From: a methanogenic archaeon mixed culture ISO4-G1 | GTDB lineage: Archaea; Thermoplasmatota; Thermoplasmata; Methanomassiliicoccales; Methanomethylophilaceae | NCBI GenBank assembly: GCA_001563305.1 | Contig: CP013703.1 | Coordinates: 372,001-436,000 of the forward strand | DNA: 64,000 nucleotides | Reading direction: 5' to 3' | Shown here: positions 52,493 through 61,900 of the stretch, piece after piece | Numbering within the stretch: position 1 is the first letter of the stretch | Layout: every line of letters starts with the position of its first letter | Translations under genes and position numbers: made by a program | Notes under the pieces: generated by a model | The model's input: the letters and a program-made list of their open reading frames with translations, nothing else | The model's database searches: none | What the model was told of the DNA's origin: nothing

Positions 52493-53638
52493 TCATATAT
52501 GCATCGCGGACAGCTCGGAGATTATCGACTCGGCGTCGATGCCCTTCCTTCTGCCCAAGAGCTTCATGCGGATGTCCTTCTCACCGTCCCTCAGGGTGGA
52601 CGAGGTGACGCCGTAGCGTATGGAGATGAACGCCTCCATGTACGCGGCGAGGCTGTCGCAGGTCTTGAGGTCATATCCGTTGCGCTTCCCGAACACGGGG
52701 TCGTCCAGATCGGTGAACGGGTCGAGGACCATCATCCTGAACTCGTCGTGCCATTCGGGCTCTATCAGCGGCAGGATCTTCTCCTCGACCAGGTCCCTCT
52801 CGTACTCCTCGAGCACCGAGGCCAGGCCGGACACGTTGACCTTGATCGGTGTGATCACGTCCTTGGTGAGCACCTCGGGGAGGTCGTGGAAGAGCCCGGT
52901 GTAGTAGTCGTTGTAGATCTGTCTGTCGGAGACGCCTACATCTATGTCGTGCAGGAACATCGCATTGGCGACCAGGAGCGAATGACCCAGCACCGTGGTC
53001 TTGGGAATGCGGGGGGTCCTCGCCCAGCGCTGCTGGAACCTCAGCTGTCCGATGAGGTCGGTGAAGTTGAAGGCATCGCTCCTGTCAGTGACGATCTCCC
53101 TGATCCCGGCGAGGTCCTTGTGCTGGTCGATCTGGTCGTCGATCTCCTTGCGGGTGATGTCTATGCCGTACAGCGACCTGTTTGAATCGTAGATGAGGTT
53201 GAACTCCCAGCGGGTGGCCAGGTAGTGCGCGGCGCGGATGATGTCATCCTCGCGGGACCTGCGGTCCGACGAGAGGTACTCTGTGAACTCCCTCCTCAGA
53301 CCGGCATCCGCCTCCGGGACCAGTCTGTCGAACTCGGAAATCACGAAGGCGTTGACCTCGTCCCTGCGGTCCTCGGTGATCTTGTAGAACACCTGCGGCT
53401 TCAGGTCCGTGAGCACCGCACGCTGCAGGAACGAGAACATCTGGTGGGAGATCAGTTTTCTCCAATCAACCTTGTGGCCGGCCTTCTCCTCGAACTTTCC
53501 GAGCAGCCAGGATATGGCGGCCTTGTGGGCCTGCTTGTCCATCTCGGTGAGGTCCACGGGTCTGAGATGGTCGTTCCACCTGTGCATATTGGCGGAATCG
53601 AAGAAGAGGTACAGTATATGGGCGTTCAGGGCTGGCAT
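52493..53638 (-). CDS. HD-domain phosphohydrolase
   Basis: 381 residues. HSLLVANAMF (His), LFHDLPEVLTKD (HD) and a later Asp (KTCDSLAAYMEA) give the HD metal site, like 5'-nucleotidases of the YfbR type. The first 180 residues are of unknown fold. Start ATG 53638; the longer frame is a shadow. It overlaps the small membrane gene upstream by 13 bases. Confidence 0.8.
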   Translation of the reverse strand: MPALNAHILYLFFDSANMHRWNDHLRPVDLTEMDKQAHKAAISWLLGKFEEKAGHKVDWRKLISHQMFSFLQRAVLTDLKPQVFYKITEDRRDEVNAFVISEFDRLVPEADAGLRREFTEYLSSDRRSREDDIIRAAHYLATRWEFNLIYDSNRSLYGIDITRKEIDDQIDQHKDLAGIREIVTDRSDAFNFTDLIGQLRFQQRWARTPRIPKTTVLGHSLLVANAMFLHDIDVGVSDRQIYNDYYTGLFHDLPEVLTKDVITPIKVNVSGLASVLEEYERDLVEEKILPLIEPEWHDEFRMMVLDPFTDLDDPVFGKRNGYDLKTCDSLAAYMEAFISIRYGVTSSTLRDGEKDIRMKLLGRRKGIDAESIISELSAMHI

Positions 53639-53931
53639 CGGTCCGTCTCCAGTGAGATGATCTCCGCGCCGTCCTCGCAGGCGGCGTAATTCCCGTCGAG
53701 GCTGATGATGTATCCTTCCTCCTCCTTCTGGCGGAAGAGCGATTCGGCCCTGTTCGTGGCCGACCTGATCCCCAGCGTCAGATACGAGTACCCTACGAGG
53801 AGAAGTGCCAGACCCAGGATGAATGTGGCTATGAACATCGAGTTCGGGACCATCACGTAGGCGATGAACGAGAGAATGAGGACGGCCGCTCCGATCGTCC
53901 CTGTATTCATTAGCACCTGGTTGGGTCCCAT
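53626..53931 (-). CDS. Small two-pass membrane protein
   Basis: 101 residues from ATG 53931 (GGGGGT site, TATA-like TATTTTATC just before); an ATG at 53979 is possible. Two hydrophobic segments (GAAVLILSFIAYVMV and ATFILGLALLLVGYSYL), then a short cytosolic tail. Coupled to the HD hydrolase. Unknown function. Confidence 0.6.
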   Translation of the reverse strand: MGPNQVLMNTGTIGAAVLILSFIAYVMVPNSMFIATFILGLALLLVGYSYLTLGIRSATNRAESLFRQKEEEGYIISLDGNYAACEDGAEIISLETDRCQP

Positions 53932-53975
53932 CGTTACCCCCATCCCTTCCGATGATAAAATACTGACCGTCCTTC

Positions 53976-54206
53976 TCATTCCGACAGGTACACACGGTAG
54001 GCGCCGAAGCCCAGCTCCGTGACGATGTCCATGAACTCCTCTTTGTCCAAATGGTCTGATGTACTGAGGATGTCGTAGACGCCGCTGTCGTCGATCATCT
54101 GGGTGCTCATCCTCTTGAATCCGTTGCGGTAGTAGAACGAGGATCTGCGGATGCGCTGCTCGTAGTTGGGTGCATCCCCGACGACATCGAATGCGTCCTC
54201 ACCTGG
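53976..54206 (-). pseudogene. 5'-truncated GNAT acetyltransferase
   Basis: About 75 residues up to the TGA at 53976-53978, without a start. DAPNYEQRIRRSSFYYRNGF is the acetyl-CoA-binding/late-strand part of GNAT proteins (R-x2-FY-x-NGF). The first half of the domain is missing; in the same frame a TAG lies just upstream, and the lysS promoter follows. A remnant of a deleted gene. Confidence 0.6.
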
Positions 54207-54333
54207 GACAGTTCGGAAAGTCCCAAGGCGGCGGGATGTTCGCTTCTACAGGCGGTCGTCTGGGTCATAAAGAAAAATAACTATTTCACCGAAACCCTTT
54301 TTTATATTGCACCCATGGGTCGGGAGTGGTAAT

Positions 54334-55875
54334 ATGCACTGGGCAGATGTTATTGCAAAGGAGGTCGTGGAGAACTGCGACCATCCACTCATAGCAACTG
54401 GGATTAGTCCGACAGGAATCCTCCACGTCGGGAGCCTCAGAGAGGCGATCACTGGAGAGTCGGTCCGCAGCGCCGTCGAGGCTGCTGGAAAGGAAGTAAG
54501 ACTGGTTTACCTCATCGATGATTTCGATCCCCTGAGGAGGCGTTACACGTTCCTTCCCGAGGAATTCGAGAACTATGTAGGACAACCGATTTGCCGTATC
54601 CCCTGCCCATGCGGTAAACACAGGAACTACGCACATCACTTCATCCAGCCCTTCCTCGACACCGTCGAGACCCTGGGAATGAAGTGCGACATCATCTGGG
54701 TACACGAGATGTACGAGAACGGGGACTTCGCCGAGTGCATTGACAAGGCCCTCAAGAGGCGCAAGGAAGCGATCAAGATCCTCCACGACATCACAGGAAA
54801 GGAGGAGGACCCCAATTACGCTCCCTACAACCCCGTCTGCAGCAAGTGCGGACGTCTGTGCAAGCCCATCTTCGAATCATACAACTACCCCCACATCGAT
54901 TACGAGTGCTCCTGCGGCAACAAGGGGACAGCCGATATCACCAAGGGAGAGGGAAAGCTCACATGGAGGCTCGAGTGGCCTGCCAAGTGGGCGATCTTCG
55001 GAACATCCGCGGAGCCCTTCGGAAAGGACCACAACTCCGCCGGAGGATCCTACGAGTCCGGTGTCGTCATCGTCGACAAGATCTTCGACGGAAAGGCACC
55101 CTTCCCCATACCCTACGAGTTCGTCCAGCTGAAGGGTGTCGGACAGATGCACAAGTCCCTCGGAAGCCCGGTCACGGGATTGGACGCCATCAACATGATG
55201 CCCCCGGAGGTCCTGAACTACCTGTTCCTCAGGGTCAACCCCACCAAGAGCATCGATTTCGACTCCGGAATGGGTGTGCTCGACATGTGTGACGAGTACG
55301 ACAGGATGGAGAGGCTGTACTTCAGCGGCGAGTGGTCGGAGGCAGAGGAGAACTCCGTCGAGGCTTACAAGCTCGCACAGCACAACAACATCCCCAAGAC
55401 CCTTCCCGTCCAGGTGTCCTGCAGACATCTCGTGAACGTCGTCCAGATGGCTGACGGATTCGACGAGATCCTGACCGTCCTGAAGAGGACCATCGACTTC
55501 TCCAATGCCACAGAGGATGACATGAAGAGGCTCAAGATGAGGATCCAGACCACGAAGTACTGGCTCGACAAGTTCGCACCCGAGCAGGTCAAGTTCAGCA
55601 TCCAGGACAAGGTCCCGGAGGGTGTGGAACTTTCAGCCGAGGAGAAGGACTTCTTCGCCAAGCTGGCCGCGGCATTCGAGCCCATGGACTGGAACGTCGA
55701 CGCCATCAACAAGACATTCCAGGAGATCGCCAAGCCCCACGCCATCGGCACCAAGGGAGCTTACAAGGCGATGTACAAGATCCTCATCAACAAGAACGAG
55801 GGCCCCAGGCTGGCGCAGTTCATCGGCAGCATGGACAAGGCGTTCGTCCTCGGCAGGCTCAAAGAGGCCTGCTGA
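54334..55875 (+). CDS. lysS: Lysyl-tRNA synthetase, class I
   Basis: 513 residues. The HIGH-like motif is PTGILHVGSLRE, the KMSKS-like motif MHKSLGSPV, with zinc-binding CPCGK and CSKCGR/CSCGN in the insert. The archaeal class I LysRS charges normal tRNA-Lys; pyrrolysine needs its own PylRS, which is not in the window. ATG 54334 (GGGAG upstream). Confidence 0.95.
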   Translation: MHWADVIAKEVVENCDHPLIATGISPTGILHVGSLREAITGESVRSAVEAAGKEVRLVYLIDDFDPLRRRYTFLPEEFENYVGQPICRIPCPCGKHRNYAHHFIQPFLDTVETLGMKCDIIWVHEMYENGDFAECIDKALKRRKEAIKILHDITGKEEDPNYAPYNPVCSKCGRLCKPIFESYNYPHIDYECSCGNKGTADITKGEGKLTWRLEWPAKWAIFGTSAEPFGKDHNSAGGSYESGVVIVDKIFDGKAPFPIPYEFVQLKGVGQMHKSLGSPVTGLDAINMMPPEVLNYLFLRVNPTKSIDFDSGMGVLDMCDEYDRMERLYFSGEWSEAEENSVEAYKLAQHNNIPKTLPVQVSCRHLVNVVQMADGFDEILTVLKRTIDFSNATEDDMKRLKMRIQTTKYWLDKFAPEQVKFSIQDKVPEGVELSAEEKDFFAKLAAAFEPMDWNVDAINKTFQEIAKPHAIGTKGAYKAMYKILINKNEGPRLAQFIGSMDKAFVLGRLKEAC

Positions 55876-55883
55876 GAAAATAA

Positions 55884-55903
55884 GAGGTGGCCCAGGCCAC
55901 CTC
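55884..55903 (+). terminator. lysS terminator
   Basis: GAGGTGGCC/GGCCACCTC with a minimal loop, then ATTAATCCGTTTTTC. Confidence 0.75.
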
Positions 55904-55916
55904 ATTAATCCGTTTT

Positions 55917-56999
55917 TCAGATAGTTTCCCCGTCCTCTATGTCCCTGACGGTCTCGTCGAACTCTTCCTTGTTCCAGTATATGATGAAGGTTCCGATTAT
56001 ACAGATGACCGATCCGATTATGAGCCATATGCTGATCTCATAGTCCTTGAGGAACACCCATAATGCCAGAAGTGAGATTGGAGCGTAGATGGCATTCATG
56101 GCAAGTCCGCGTCCGGCCCCCAACAGGATGTACCCTTTGTGGAGAAGGGAATCCGCGATCCCGAGGCTTAGGACTGTGATAAGCGTCAGGCTCCACATCA
56201 CAGGGCTGGTGAGGCAGGACCAGAGGGTTCCGTAGAGGGCATCGAAGCCGTCGTTGATCCCGACGATCAGGCAGACGATGGGCATGATGATGAAGAGCCA
56301 TATGAGGCATTCCCAGATGTATCTGGAGGGTGTGGTGGCCTCGTTATCGGACATCTCCAATCCCCTGACGTTATAACAGCTCTCGATCCCCCATCCGATC
56401 GCCGACATAATCCCTCCGAAGTACCCTACTAGGACCCCTTCCTTCCCGTCAGGGTTACTGAGTTCTTCCATCATCGCAACCGGATCGATTACCAGTATCC
56501 CTCCGACCGTCATGATCAGCATCCCAAGGACACTGGGGAATGTGAGTTTCTCCCTGAGGAAGAACTTACCATACAGTGTTCCGGCGGTAGCACTCAGTAA
56601 AGCGATGGCCGATGCATAGTCGGCCCCTACGTAAGCTGTCGCGAGTGTTGATCCAAACATGGCCATCAGCCCGCCGAATATGGCGGAAACGAAGAACCAC
56701 TTGCTGACTGGCCATGTCACCAGTGTCCTGACCGCTTCGCGGGATTTTCCGTTCACCGTCGACCACAGCAGGACGATGAAAACACCGAAGAAAAGTGCCT
56801 GAAGCGCGGATGCCACGATGGATCCCTCGAACAGAGGTACACCGCCCGCATCCCACAGCGGCCCCAAGGGTTCGACGTACCAGATCACTTCTTTGGGAAC
56901 GTAGCTCAGCCCCCATAGTGTCGATGAGATGATGATCCAAATGAATCCCCATTTGGAACGGTTACTCATCAGTTTCTTCATCAGATCGTGATTGTCCAT
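55917..56999 (-). CDS. DMT/EamA-family transporter, methylamine-island copy 2
   Basis: 360 residues, about ten membrane segments in two EamA halves. Paralogue of the protein at 59274-60338: WGFIWIIISSTLWGLSYVP against WGFFWILWASILWGFSYVP, and both share SALQAL, WPVSKWF and YDIS/YEIS blocks. Methylamine permease is a reasonable guess from position beside mttB (inference). The start ATG 56999 follows a long AT-rich leader with three ATTGTAA words. Its own promoter, as mttB ends with a terminator. Confidence 0.8.
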   Translation of the reverse strand: MDNHDLMKKLMSNRSKWGFIWIIISSTLWGLSYVPKEVIWYVEPLGPLWDAGGVPLFEGSIVASALQALFFGVFIVLLWSTVNGKSREAVRTLVTWPVSKWFFVSAIFGGLMAMFGSTLATAYVGADYASAIALLSATAGTLYGKFFLREKLTFPSVLGMLIMTVGGILVIDPVAMMEELSNPDGKEGVLVGYFGGIMSAIGWGIESCYNVRGLEMSDNEATTPSRYIWECLIWLFIIMPIVCLIVGINDGFDALYGTLWSCLTSPVMWSLTLITVLSLGIADSLLHKGYILLGAGRGLAMNAIYAPISLLALWVFLKDYEISIWLIIGSVICIIGTFIIYWNKEEFDETVRDIEDGETI

Positions 57000-57388
57000 G
57001 GATATACATCGGCTTTCATAGTCGTTGAGTGATTGTAAAGAGGTGGTTATATGGTATTTAATCATTGATTGTAAATATTGTAATTGCCAATCGAAATGGG
57101 CCTTCGCTGGGCGAATTTCCAGTTTTTCATCCAATAATCGGATGGGGGTCTGCGAGCGATTCATTGCACAGAGCAATATTTAAATAAAGTTGTATGTACG
57201 GAAGTCTGGATATATCTGTACAAAAATATCAAGAAGACCGGGTCATCTTTTTGCAGAAGTGTCAACGGCACACGTCAATCACGGTTTCGATTAAATTGTT
57301 TTTTACAACCAATATATCGCATTTCAAGCGGTCTGTGGAATCGTAAAAAAGATGAGGAAAAGGAAAGCCGGGAGGGCCCGGCTTAGTT
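57000..57388. promoter_or_regulatory. Control region of the second EamA transporter
   Basis: 389 bp without a gene. TTAAATACC-type TATA on the minus strand (57053-57061), ATTGTAA at 57032-57038, 57068-57074 and 57077-57083, TTACAACCAATA (57303-57314) and GCATTTCAAGCGGT (57319-57332). The last two recur upstream of mtbB. The mttB terminator occupies 57366-57383. Confidence 0.5.
57366..57383 (-). terminator. mttB terminator
   Basis: AGCCGGG/CCCGGCT with a four-base loop, then TTTCCTTTTCC on the minus strand. Confidence 0.75.
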
Positions 57389-58843
57389 TCACTTCGCCAG
57401 TTCTTTGGCCTTTTTCTCGATAATCGCGTCGATGGCCTTGATGGTCTCATCGGACATCGGGAATCTCGGAGGGTTGTTTATGGCATTCTTCACAACCTCG
57501 TGCGCGATATCGACCGTGTCCTTGCGTCCATCCCTGTCCCATGAGCCGAACATCTGACGGTCCAGGATCTCGGTGTGGGACGGCAGGGTGACGTTGGCCA
57601 ATGTGGTCGGGTGACCGAGGAAGTCTCCTCCCGCACCCACCTCTTTGATGGCGTCCAATGCCAGGGTCTCATCCGTGACCTTAAGGCCATTCTTCTTCGC
57701 GAAACGGGTCATCCCGATGATCTCGTTGTCGATGACCAGCTGTTCCATGGAGAAGGACATTCCGAGTTCCAGCATTCCTGCTCCGTAGATGGAGGAGGGT
57801 CCTACGAGGAGAGGGAACGTCTGGGTTATCGTCTTCTCATGGCCGGACTGTGCCGAAGGCCTCTTGGCATCGGTCTATGACCCGGCTACGATGCTCGGGA
57901 TCTTGTAGAACTGTGCCAGAGTGGCTACGCCAGCACCGATCAGTGCGATTTCAGGGGATCCGACAGGCGCGGATTGGCTGAAGAAATCGAAGCACGTAGT
58001 CGAACTGCCGTAGATGCAGGGGTGTCCGGGATAGACAAGCTGCACGAGCACGAGTCCCGCCAGGACCTCTGCGTTATGTGTCACGAGGGTTCCGGCGAGG
58101 AAGATCGGCGAAGATGCCGCGGACATGGCCATACTCAGGATGTTGATGGGGAATCCGTATTTCGGTCCGGTCAGTGCGGTCTCGCACAATTCCGCATCGA
58201 GCTGCAAGGGACTCGCAGGGCAGCATCCTACGGTGTTGATCGGTTCGCGCATCGCGCGCTCACGGTCCCCTCCATAGCATGCCGCGACCATCTCGAAGTA
58301 TTCTTCGAAGAAGGCAGAGTCTGAATCGAGGTCGATGGGCTTCGCCGAATTGACCAGCAGTTCCCTCATCTCCCTGAGCGTACGCACTGGATCATCGGCA
58401 TGATCCATTGCCGAAACCGGGGAGCAGAAGAAGTTGACGTTGTCGCAGTAATCCGTGACCTTGGCGATGTTTCCAAGATCATTCAGCGTACTGGCCCTGT
58501 CAACGTACTCGCCGTTTCCGAGATACTCTATGACCTTCGTTCCGATCCCGAAAGTGTTGTTGTTCACGACGGAACCGTCCGATTTGAATTGGACGTTATG
58601 CTGACCGTCTCTGCTGTAAAGCGTGAATTCCGGGGGGATCTTGGAAAGAGCATCCATGACGACCTTCTCTGGCATCTTGACGATTTTGGTCTCATCATTC
58701 ACATCGCATCCGTTCTTCTTGAAAACGTCGCGAGCCTCCTGCGAATCGACAAGGATCCCGCACTCAGACAGCACTGTCATCGTGGCCTTGTGGATCTTCT
58801 GGACCTCTTCAGGTGTTAGTACATTGAGTTTCAGGTATTCCAT
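57389..58843 (-). CDS. mttB: Trimethylamine methyltransferase MttB with pyrrolysine
   Basis: 484 residues if the in-frame TAG (57875-57877) is read as pyrrolysine, residue 323 in FYKIPSIVAGS-Pyl-TDAKRPSAQSG. MttB families carry Pyl in the same setting. Moves a methyl group from trimethylamine to the corrinoid protein MttC. Both halves are intact with normal codons, so it is not a pseudogene. ATG 58843 with AAGGTG six bases upstream; the GTG at 58852 is rejected. Operon: EamA, winged-helix, 38-aa protein, mttB. No mttC adjacent. Confidence 0.93.
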
Positions 58844-58853
58844 TCGTTTCACC

Positions 58854-58970
58854 TTAGATCTTTTTGATGTAATATCTCGCCAGAACCGCTGACACGGCCC
58901 AGAATACGATCACCAGACCGTAGTAGACGAGCTCCAGTCCATCGTTGAACAAATCCTCTAGTCCGAACAT
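58854..58970 (-). CDS. 38-aa single-helix membrane protein in the mttB operon
   Basis: Begins MFGLEDLFNDGLELVYYG; a hydrophobic helix (GLVIVFWAVSAVLARYY) and a basic end (IKKI). GAGGTGAT site upstream and tight spacing to both neighbours support it. Too small for ordinary annotation. A regulatory or accessory subunit of the transporter is a guess. Confidence 0.6.
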   Translation of the reverse strand: MFGLEDLFNDGLELVYYGLVIVFWAVSAVLARYYIKKI

Positions 58971-58975
58971 GGATA

Positions 58976-59272
58976 TCACCTCAGTACATCCTCGAGCCTC
59001 TGAAGCCCGAATTTAGTGATCTGATACTTGGTCTCGACGACCTCGTCCTCCTGATAGTAGGACGGGTCTGCGACCCTGGTGTCGACGAACTTGACCATTC
59101 CGTTGATCTGCATCTCCAGTAGATAGAAGCGGATCACCCACTTCCACCTGTTGGTGTTGGGCACGGCCTTCTGTTCGAACATCTTCTCCGAGATGTCCGA
59201 CGTCCACATCGCCCCGTTGTCCTTCAGGATCTGGAGGACTCTGCACTTTGCCGGAAGCATATTTCTGCTCAT
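58976..59272 (-). CDS. Winged-helix protein of the mttB operon
   Basis: 98 residues. ILKDNGAMWTSDISEKM, RWKWVIRFYLLEMQ and a beta wing with YQITKFGLQRLEDVL fit a winged-helix DNA-binding fold. Start ATG 59272 with GGAGG nine bases upstream inside the transporter gene. Probably regulates the methylamine genes. Confidence 0.75.
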   Translation of the reverse strand: MSRNMLPAKCRVLQILKDNGAMWTSDISEKMFEQKAVPNTNRWKWVIRFYLLEMQINGMVKFVDTRVADPSYYQEDEVVETKYQITKFGLQRLEDVLR

Positions 59273-59273
59273 T

Positions 59274-60338
59274 TCAATCATCCTCCACTTCTCTCAGGGA
59301 GTCAAGGACCTCTCCCTTCTCCCAGTACATGACAAAGGTTCCAAGGATGGCGACGAAGCTTCCTGCCACCAGCCACAGGCTGATGTCGTAATCCTTCAGG
59401 AAGATCCAGAGGGTCAGCAGGGAGATGGGCACGTAAACCGCGTTGTTGACGGACAGGGCACGGCCGGCTCCCATGAGTGGGAATCCCTTGTGGAGCAGTG
59501 AGTCCGCAAGACCCAGGCTCAGTGAGGTGAACACGAGCAGTCCGAAGATAGCGGGGTTGCCGAAGCATTCTCCGATGAATCCGAAGAACGTGTCGAATCC
59601 TACGAGCGCTCCTACGATGGGGAACACGATGCAGAACCACAGGATCATCTCCCAGAAGTACCTGACAGCGGTAGTGGCCTCGGTGTCGGCCACATCCAGT
59701 CCCCTTATGTTGTAACAGGTCTCGACTCCCCATCCGATGGCAGAGAGAGCACCTCCGATGTATCCGATCCAGATGTCCTCGTTCCCGGGGGTCGACATGT
59801 TCTCGATGATGGCCTCGGGGTTGCATATGAGGACACCGCCGACGGTCGTGATGATGATACCGATGATCAGCTTGGTCGACATCTTCTCCTTGAACAGGAA
59901 TCTTCCGTATATCGCACCGGTGACGGTACTGAGCAACGCGATCGCAGCAGCGAAGTCCGCACCGATGAAGGCGACAGCCAGGTATGAACCGAAGACAGCC
60001 ATGAGTCCTCCCCAGAACGCAGAGACGAGGAACCATTTGCTGACAGGCCAGTGGCAGACGTTCCTTATGACCTCCATGGGTTTTCCGTTCACACAGGACC
60101 AGAGGAGGAAGAGAACGACAGCAAACATAAGTGCCTGCAATGCCGAAACGATCATAACCGATTCTATTAGATCCATGCCGCCTAGGTCGTACAGTGTGGA
60201 CATCGGTTCGAAGTAGAAGATCAGTTCCTGGGGGACATAACTGAATCCCCAGAGAATTGACGCCCACAGGATCCAGAAGAATCCCCACTTGTAACGATTG
60301 GCGATCATTTTTTGCTTTAAGCTTTCCAAATCTGCCAT
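59274..60338 (-). CDS. DMT/EamA-family transporter, methylamine-island copy 1
   Basis: 354 residues with ten predicted membrane segments; two EamA halves. First gene of the mttB operon, close paralogue of 55917-56999 (see the shared blocks there). Position suggests uptake of trimethylamine or related amines, as proposed for permeases beside mtt genes in Methanosarcina; unproven here. TATA CTATATAATA (60428-60437) and ATTGTAA directly upstream. Confidence 0.82.
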   Translation of the reverse strand: MADLESLKQKMIANRYKWGFFWILWASILWGFSYVPQELIFYFEPMSTLYDLGGMDLIESVMIVSALQALMFAVVLFLLWSCVNGKPMEVIRNVCHWPVSKWFLVSAFWGGLMAVFGSYLAVAFIGADFAAAIALLSTVTGAIYGRFLFKEKMSTKLIIGIIITTVGGVLICNPEAIIENMSTPGNEDIWIGYIGGALSAIGWGVETCYNIRGLDVADTEATTAVRYFWEMILWFCIVFPIVGALVGFDTFFGFIGECFGNPAIFGLLVFTSLSLGLADSLLHKGFPLMGAGRALSVNNAVYVPISLLTLWIFLKDYDISLWLVAGSFVAILGTFVMYWEKGEVLDSLREVEDD

Positions 60339-60642
60339 GATAACACCTTCAAATGCGTGTTGTCAGCCGTGAACGCGTGTTTGTTACCACTCACACATTC
60401 CACTGAAAAAGATATCTTCCTGGTTTCTATATAATATTATTGTAAAAAACCATATCAGGAATTGTATAGAACCCGATTGTGTTCTGAGACACAATGCTCG
60501 AATGGTGCAATTATACCAAAATAATACCAGTTTTATGCATATATTGTTAGCATATCATCGGAATTGAGAAAATATTTGATTGGAAAAAACAATAATCTTT
60601 GTGATATTTTACAACAAAAATAATCTAAAAATCAGGATGAAT
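60339..60642. promoter_or_regulatory. mttB-operon control region
   Basis: 304 bp, AT-rich, no gene. TATA at 60428-60437 with ATTGTAA (60439-60445) touching it on the upstream side, and a palindrome ATTGTGT (60476-60482)/ACACAAT (60489-60495) about 40 bp further out. A MarR gene ends at 60643, so its product may bind here. Confidence 0.55.
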
Positions 60643-61353
60643 TCACTCATCCTTGTATTCATCATCACCGAATTTCAAGGCGTCGGGAGATTCCTCGTCC
60701 CAAGCCAGACCCATGTATGTGAAGAACGGATTTACCCATTTGCTGTCGACGTATTCCTCGAAATTGGGATCGGCATTGTACAGGATCTTGATGAGGGTGA
60801 ACCTCATGTTGTCGATACTGAACTTCGGGACACCTTTGAAGAAGCTGTTCATGGTATTCTGGGTTTCGGACATGATCAGGTCCGCCAGGTCCTTCCCGTC
60901 CTTCGTGAGATAGATGCTGAATTTCTTGCTCTTGCCCTCTTGCCTGTCATCGTAGATGAGGTTCTTCTCCTTCAGCGTCTTGATTATACGGTTGGTGTTC
61001 GCGGTATCCACATCAAGGAATTTGGAGAGCTCGACCAGTGTGAGTCCCTCTCTGAGATTGAGGGCGATCAGATACTCGGCATGGATCCCGGTGAGACCGT
61101 AAGGCTTGACGCAGCTGGTCATGACCCTTCTCGTGATGATGTTGATCCTGTCGAAGAATATCGGAAGGAATGAATTCCAATAGGCGTTGCGCTCGTCATC
61201 TATCCCGCGGAGTATGGCGCCCGACGGCACGTACTCTATACCATCTTCTTTTATGGACTTCTCATGTCCAGGCGGTATTTCGGGATTTAGGACCACATTA
61301 TCTGTTACAGAAGTATTGTTATTATTTTTTTCCATAAAATGGTAGATAGTCAT
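60643..61353 (-). CDS. MarR-family transcriptional regulator
   Basis: 236 residues. A MarR winged helix in the middle (GLTGIHAEYLIALNLREG, LVELSKFLDVD, TNRIIKTLKEKN) with a wing at QEGKSKKFSIYLT. N-terminal 55 and C-terminal 45 residues are extra. It faces the mttB operon and is the best candidate for control of methylamine genes through TTACAAT sites. ATG 61335 is an alternative start. Confidence 0.85.
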   Translation of the reverse strand: MTIYHFMEKNNNNTSVTDNVVLNPEIPPGHEKSIKEDGIEYVPSGAILRGIDDERNAYWNSFLPIFFDRINIITRRVMTSCVKPYGLTGIHAEYLIALNLREGLTLVELSKFLDVDTANTNRIIKTLKEKNLIYDDRQEGKSKKFSIYLTKDGKDLADLIMSETQNTMNSFFKGVPKFSIDNMRFTLIKILYNADPNFEEYVDSKWVNPFFTYMGLAWDEESPDALKFGDDEYKDE

Positions 61354-61404
61354 TTATTAGAGTGCTCGAGATGGTATTCGTCGGGTTTCTAAACCGGTAT
61401 CTCC

Positions 61405-61812
61405 TTAAAGGAGCAATCTGAGGGCCAGTCCCAAGAGGATGATTCCGATCCCGGCGATTATCAGGAACTCGCCGGTGTTCTTGCTCTTCTTCCCTTTGGA
61501 GTACAATATGACCTTGTCCGGGCTGCTTATGCTGTATGCGATGGTCTTCTTATCCCCCAGTGAGTATTTGGACGGATCGTCGGTCTCCGAACCTCTTGCC
61601 ATGTGATGCTTGCCGTCGATCTCGTAGCCGTACACCGGCGCGTATAAAGTGCGGACGGAATCCGAACCCTCTTTCTTGGATTCCGATTCGTCTATCCTTT
61701 CGATGGTCGCCTCCACCAGTGCATACTGCTTTCCTTTCTGGCGGGATATGAAGAAGATCGCGATCATGATGATCAGCAATGCCATGAATCCAATCGTCAT
61801 CAGGTCAAACAT
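61405..61812 (-). CDS. DUF3592 membrane protein
   Basis: 135 residues. N-terminal helix (MTIGFMALLIIMIAIFF), a soluble beta domain with YAPVYGYEIDGK and DKVILYSKG typical of DUF3592, and a C-terminal helix (FLIIAGIGIILLGLAL). Unknown role. Lies between mtbB and the MarR gene. Confidence 0.8.
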   Translation of the reverse strand: MFDLMTIGFMALLIIMIAIFFISRQKGKQYALVEATIERIDESESKKEGSDSVRTLYAPVYGYEIDGKHHMARGSETDDPSKYSLGDKKTIAYSISSPDKVILYSKGKKSKNTGEFLIIAGIGIILLGLALRLLL

Positions 61813-61858
61813 GATAATGCACCAATCGTTCGAGGTTGTTATTAAAGGATGGTAAGGA

Positions 61859-61890
61859 AGGAGGGGATAGAGGAAAGGGAGACCCCTCCT
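61859..61890 (-). terminator. Possible mtbB terminator
   Basis: AGGAGGGG (61859-61866)/CCCCTCCT (61883-61890) pair across a 16-base pyrimidine-rich loop, shortly after the mtbB stop. Confidence 0.5.
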
Positions 61891-61900
61891 ATGTTTAGTG

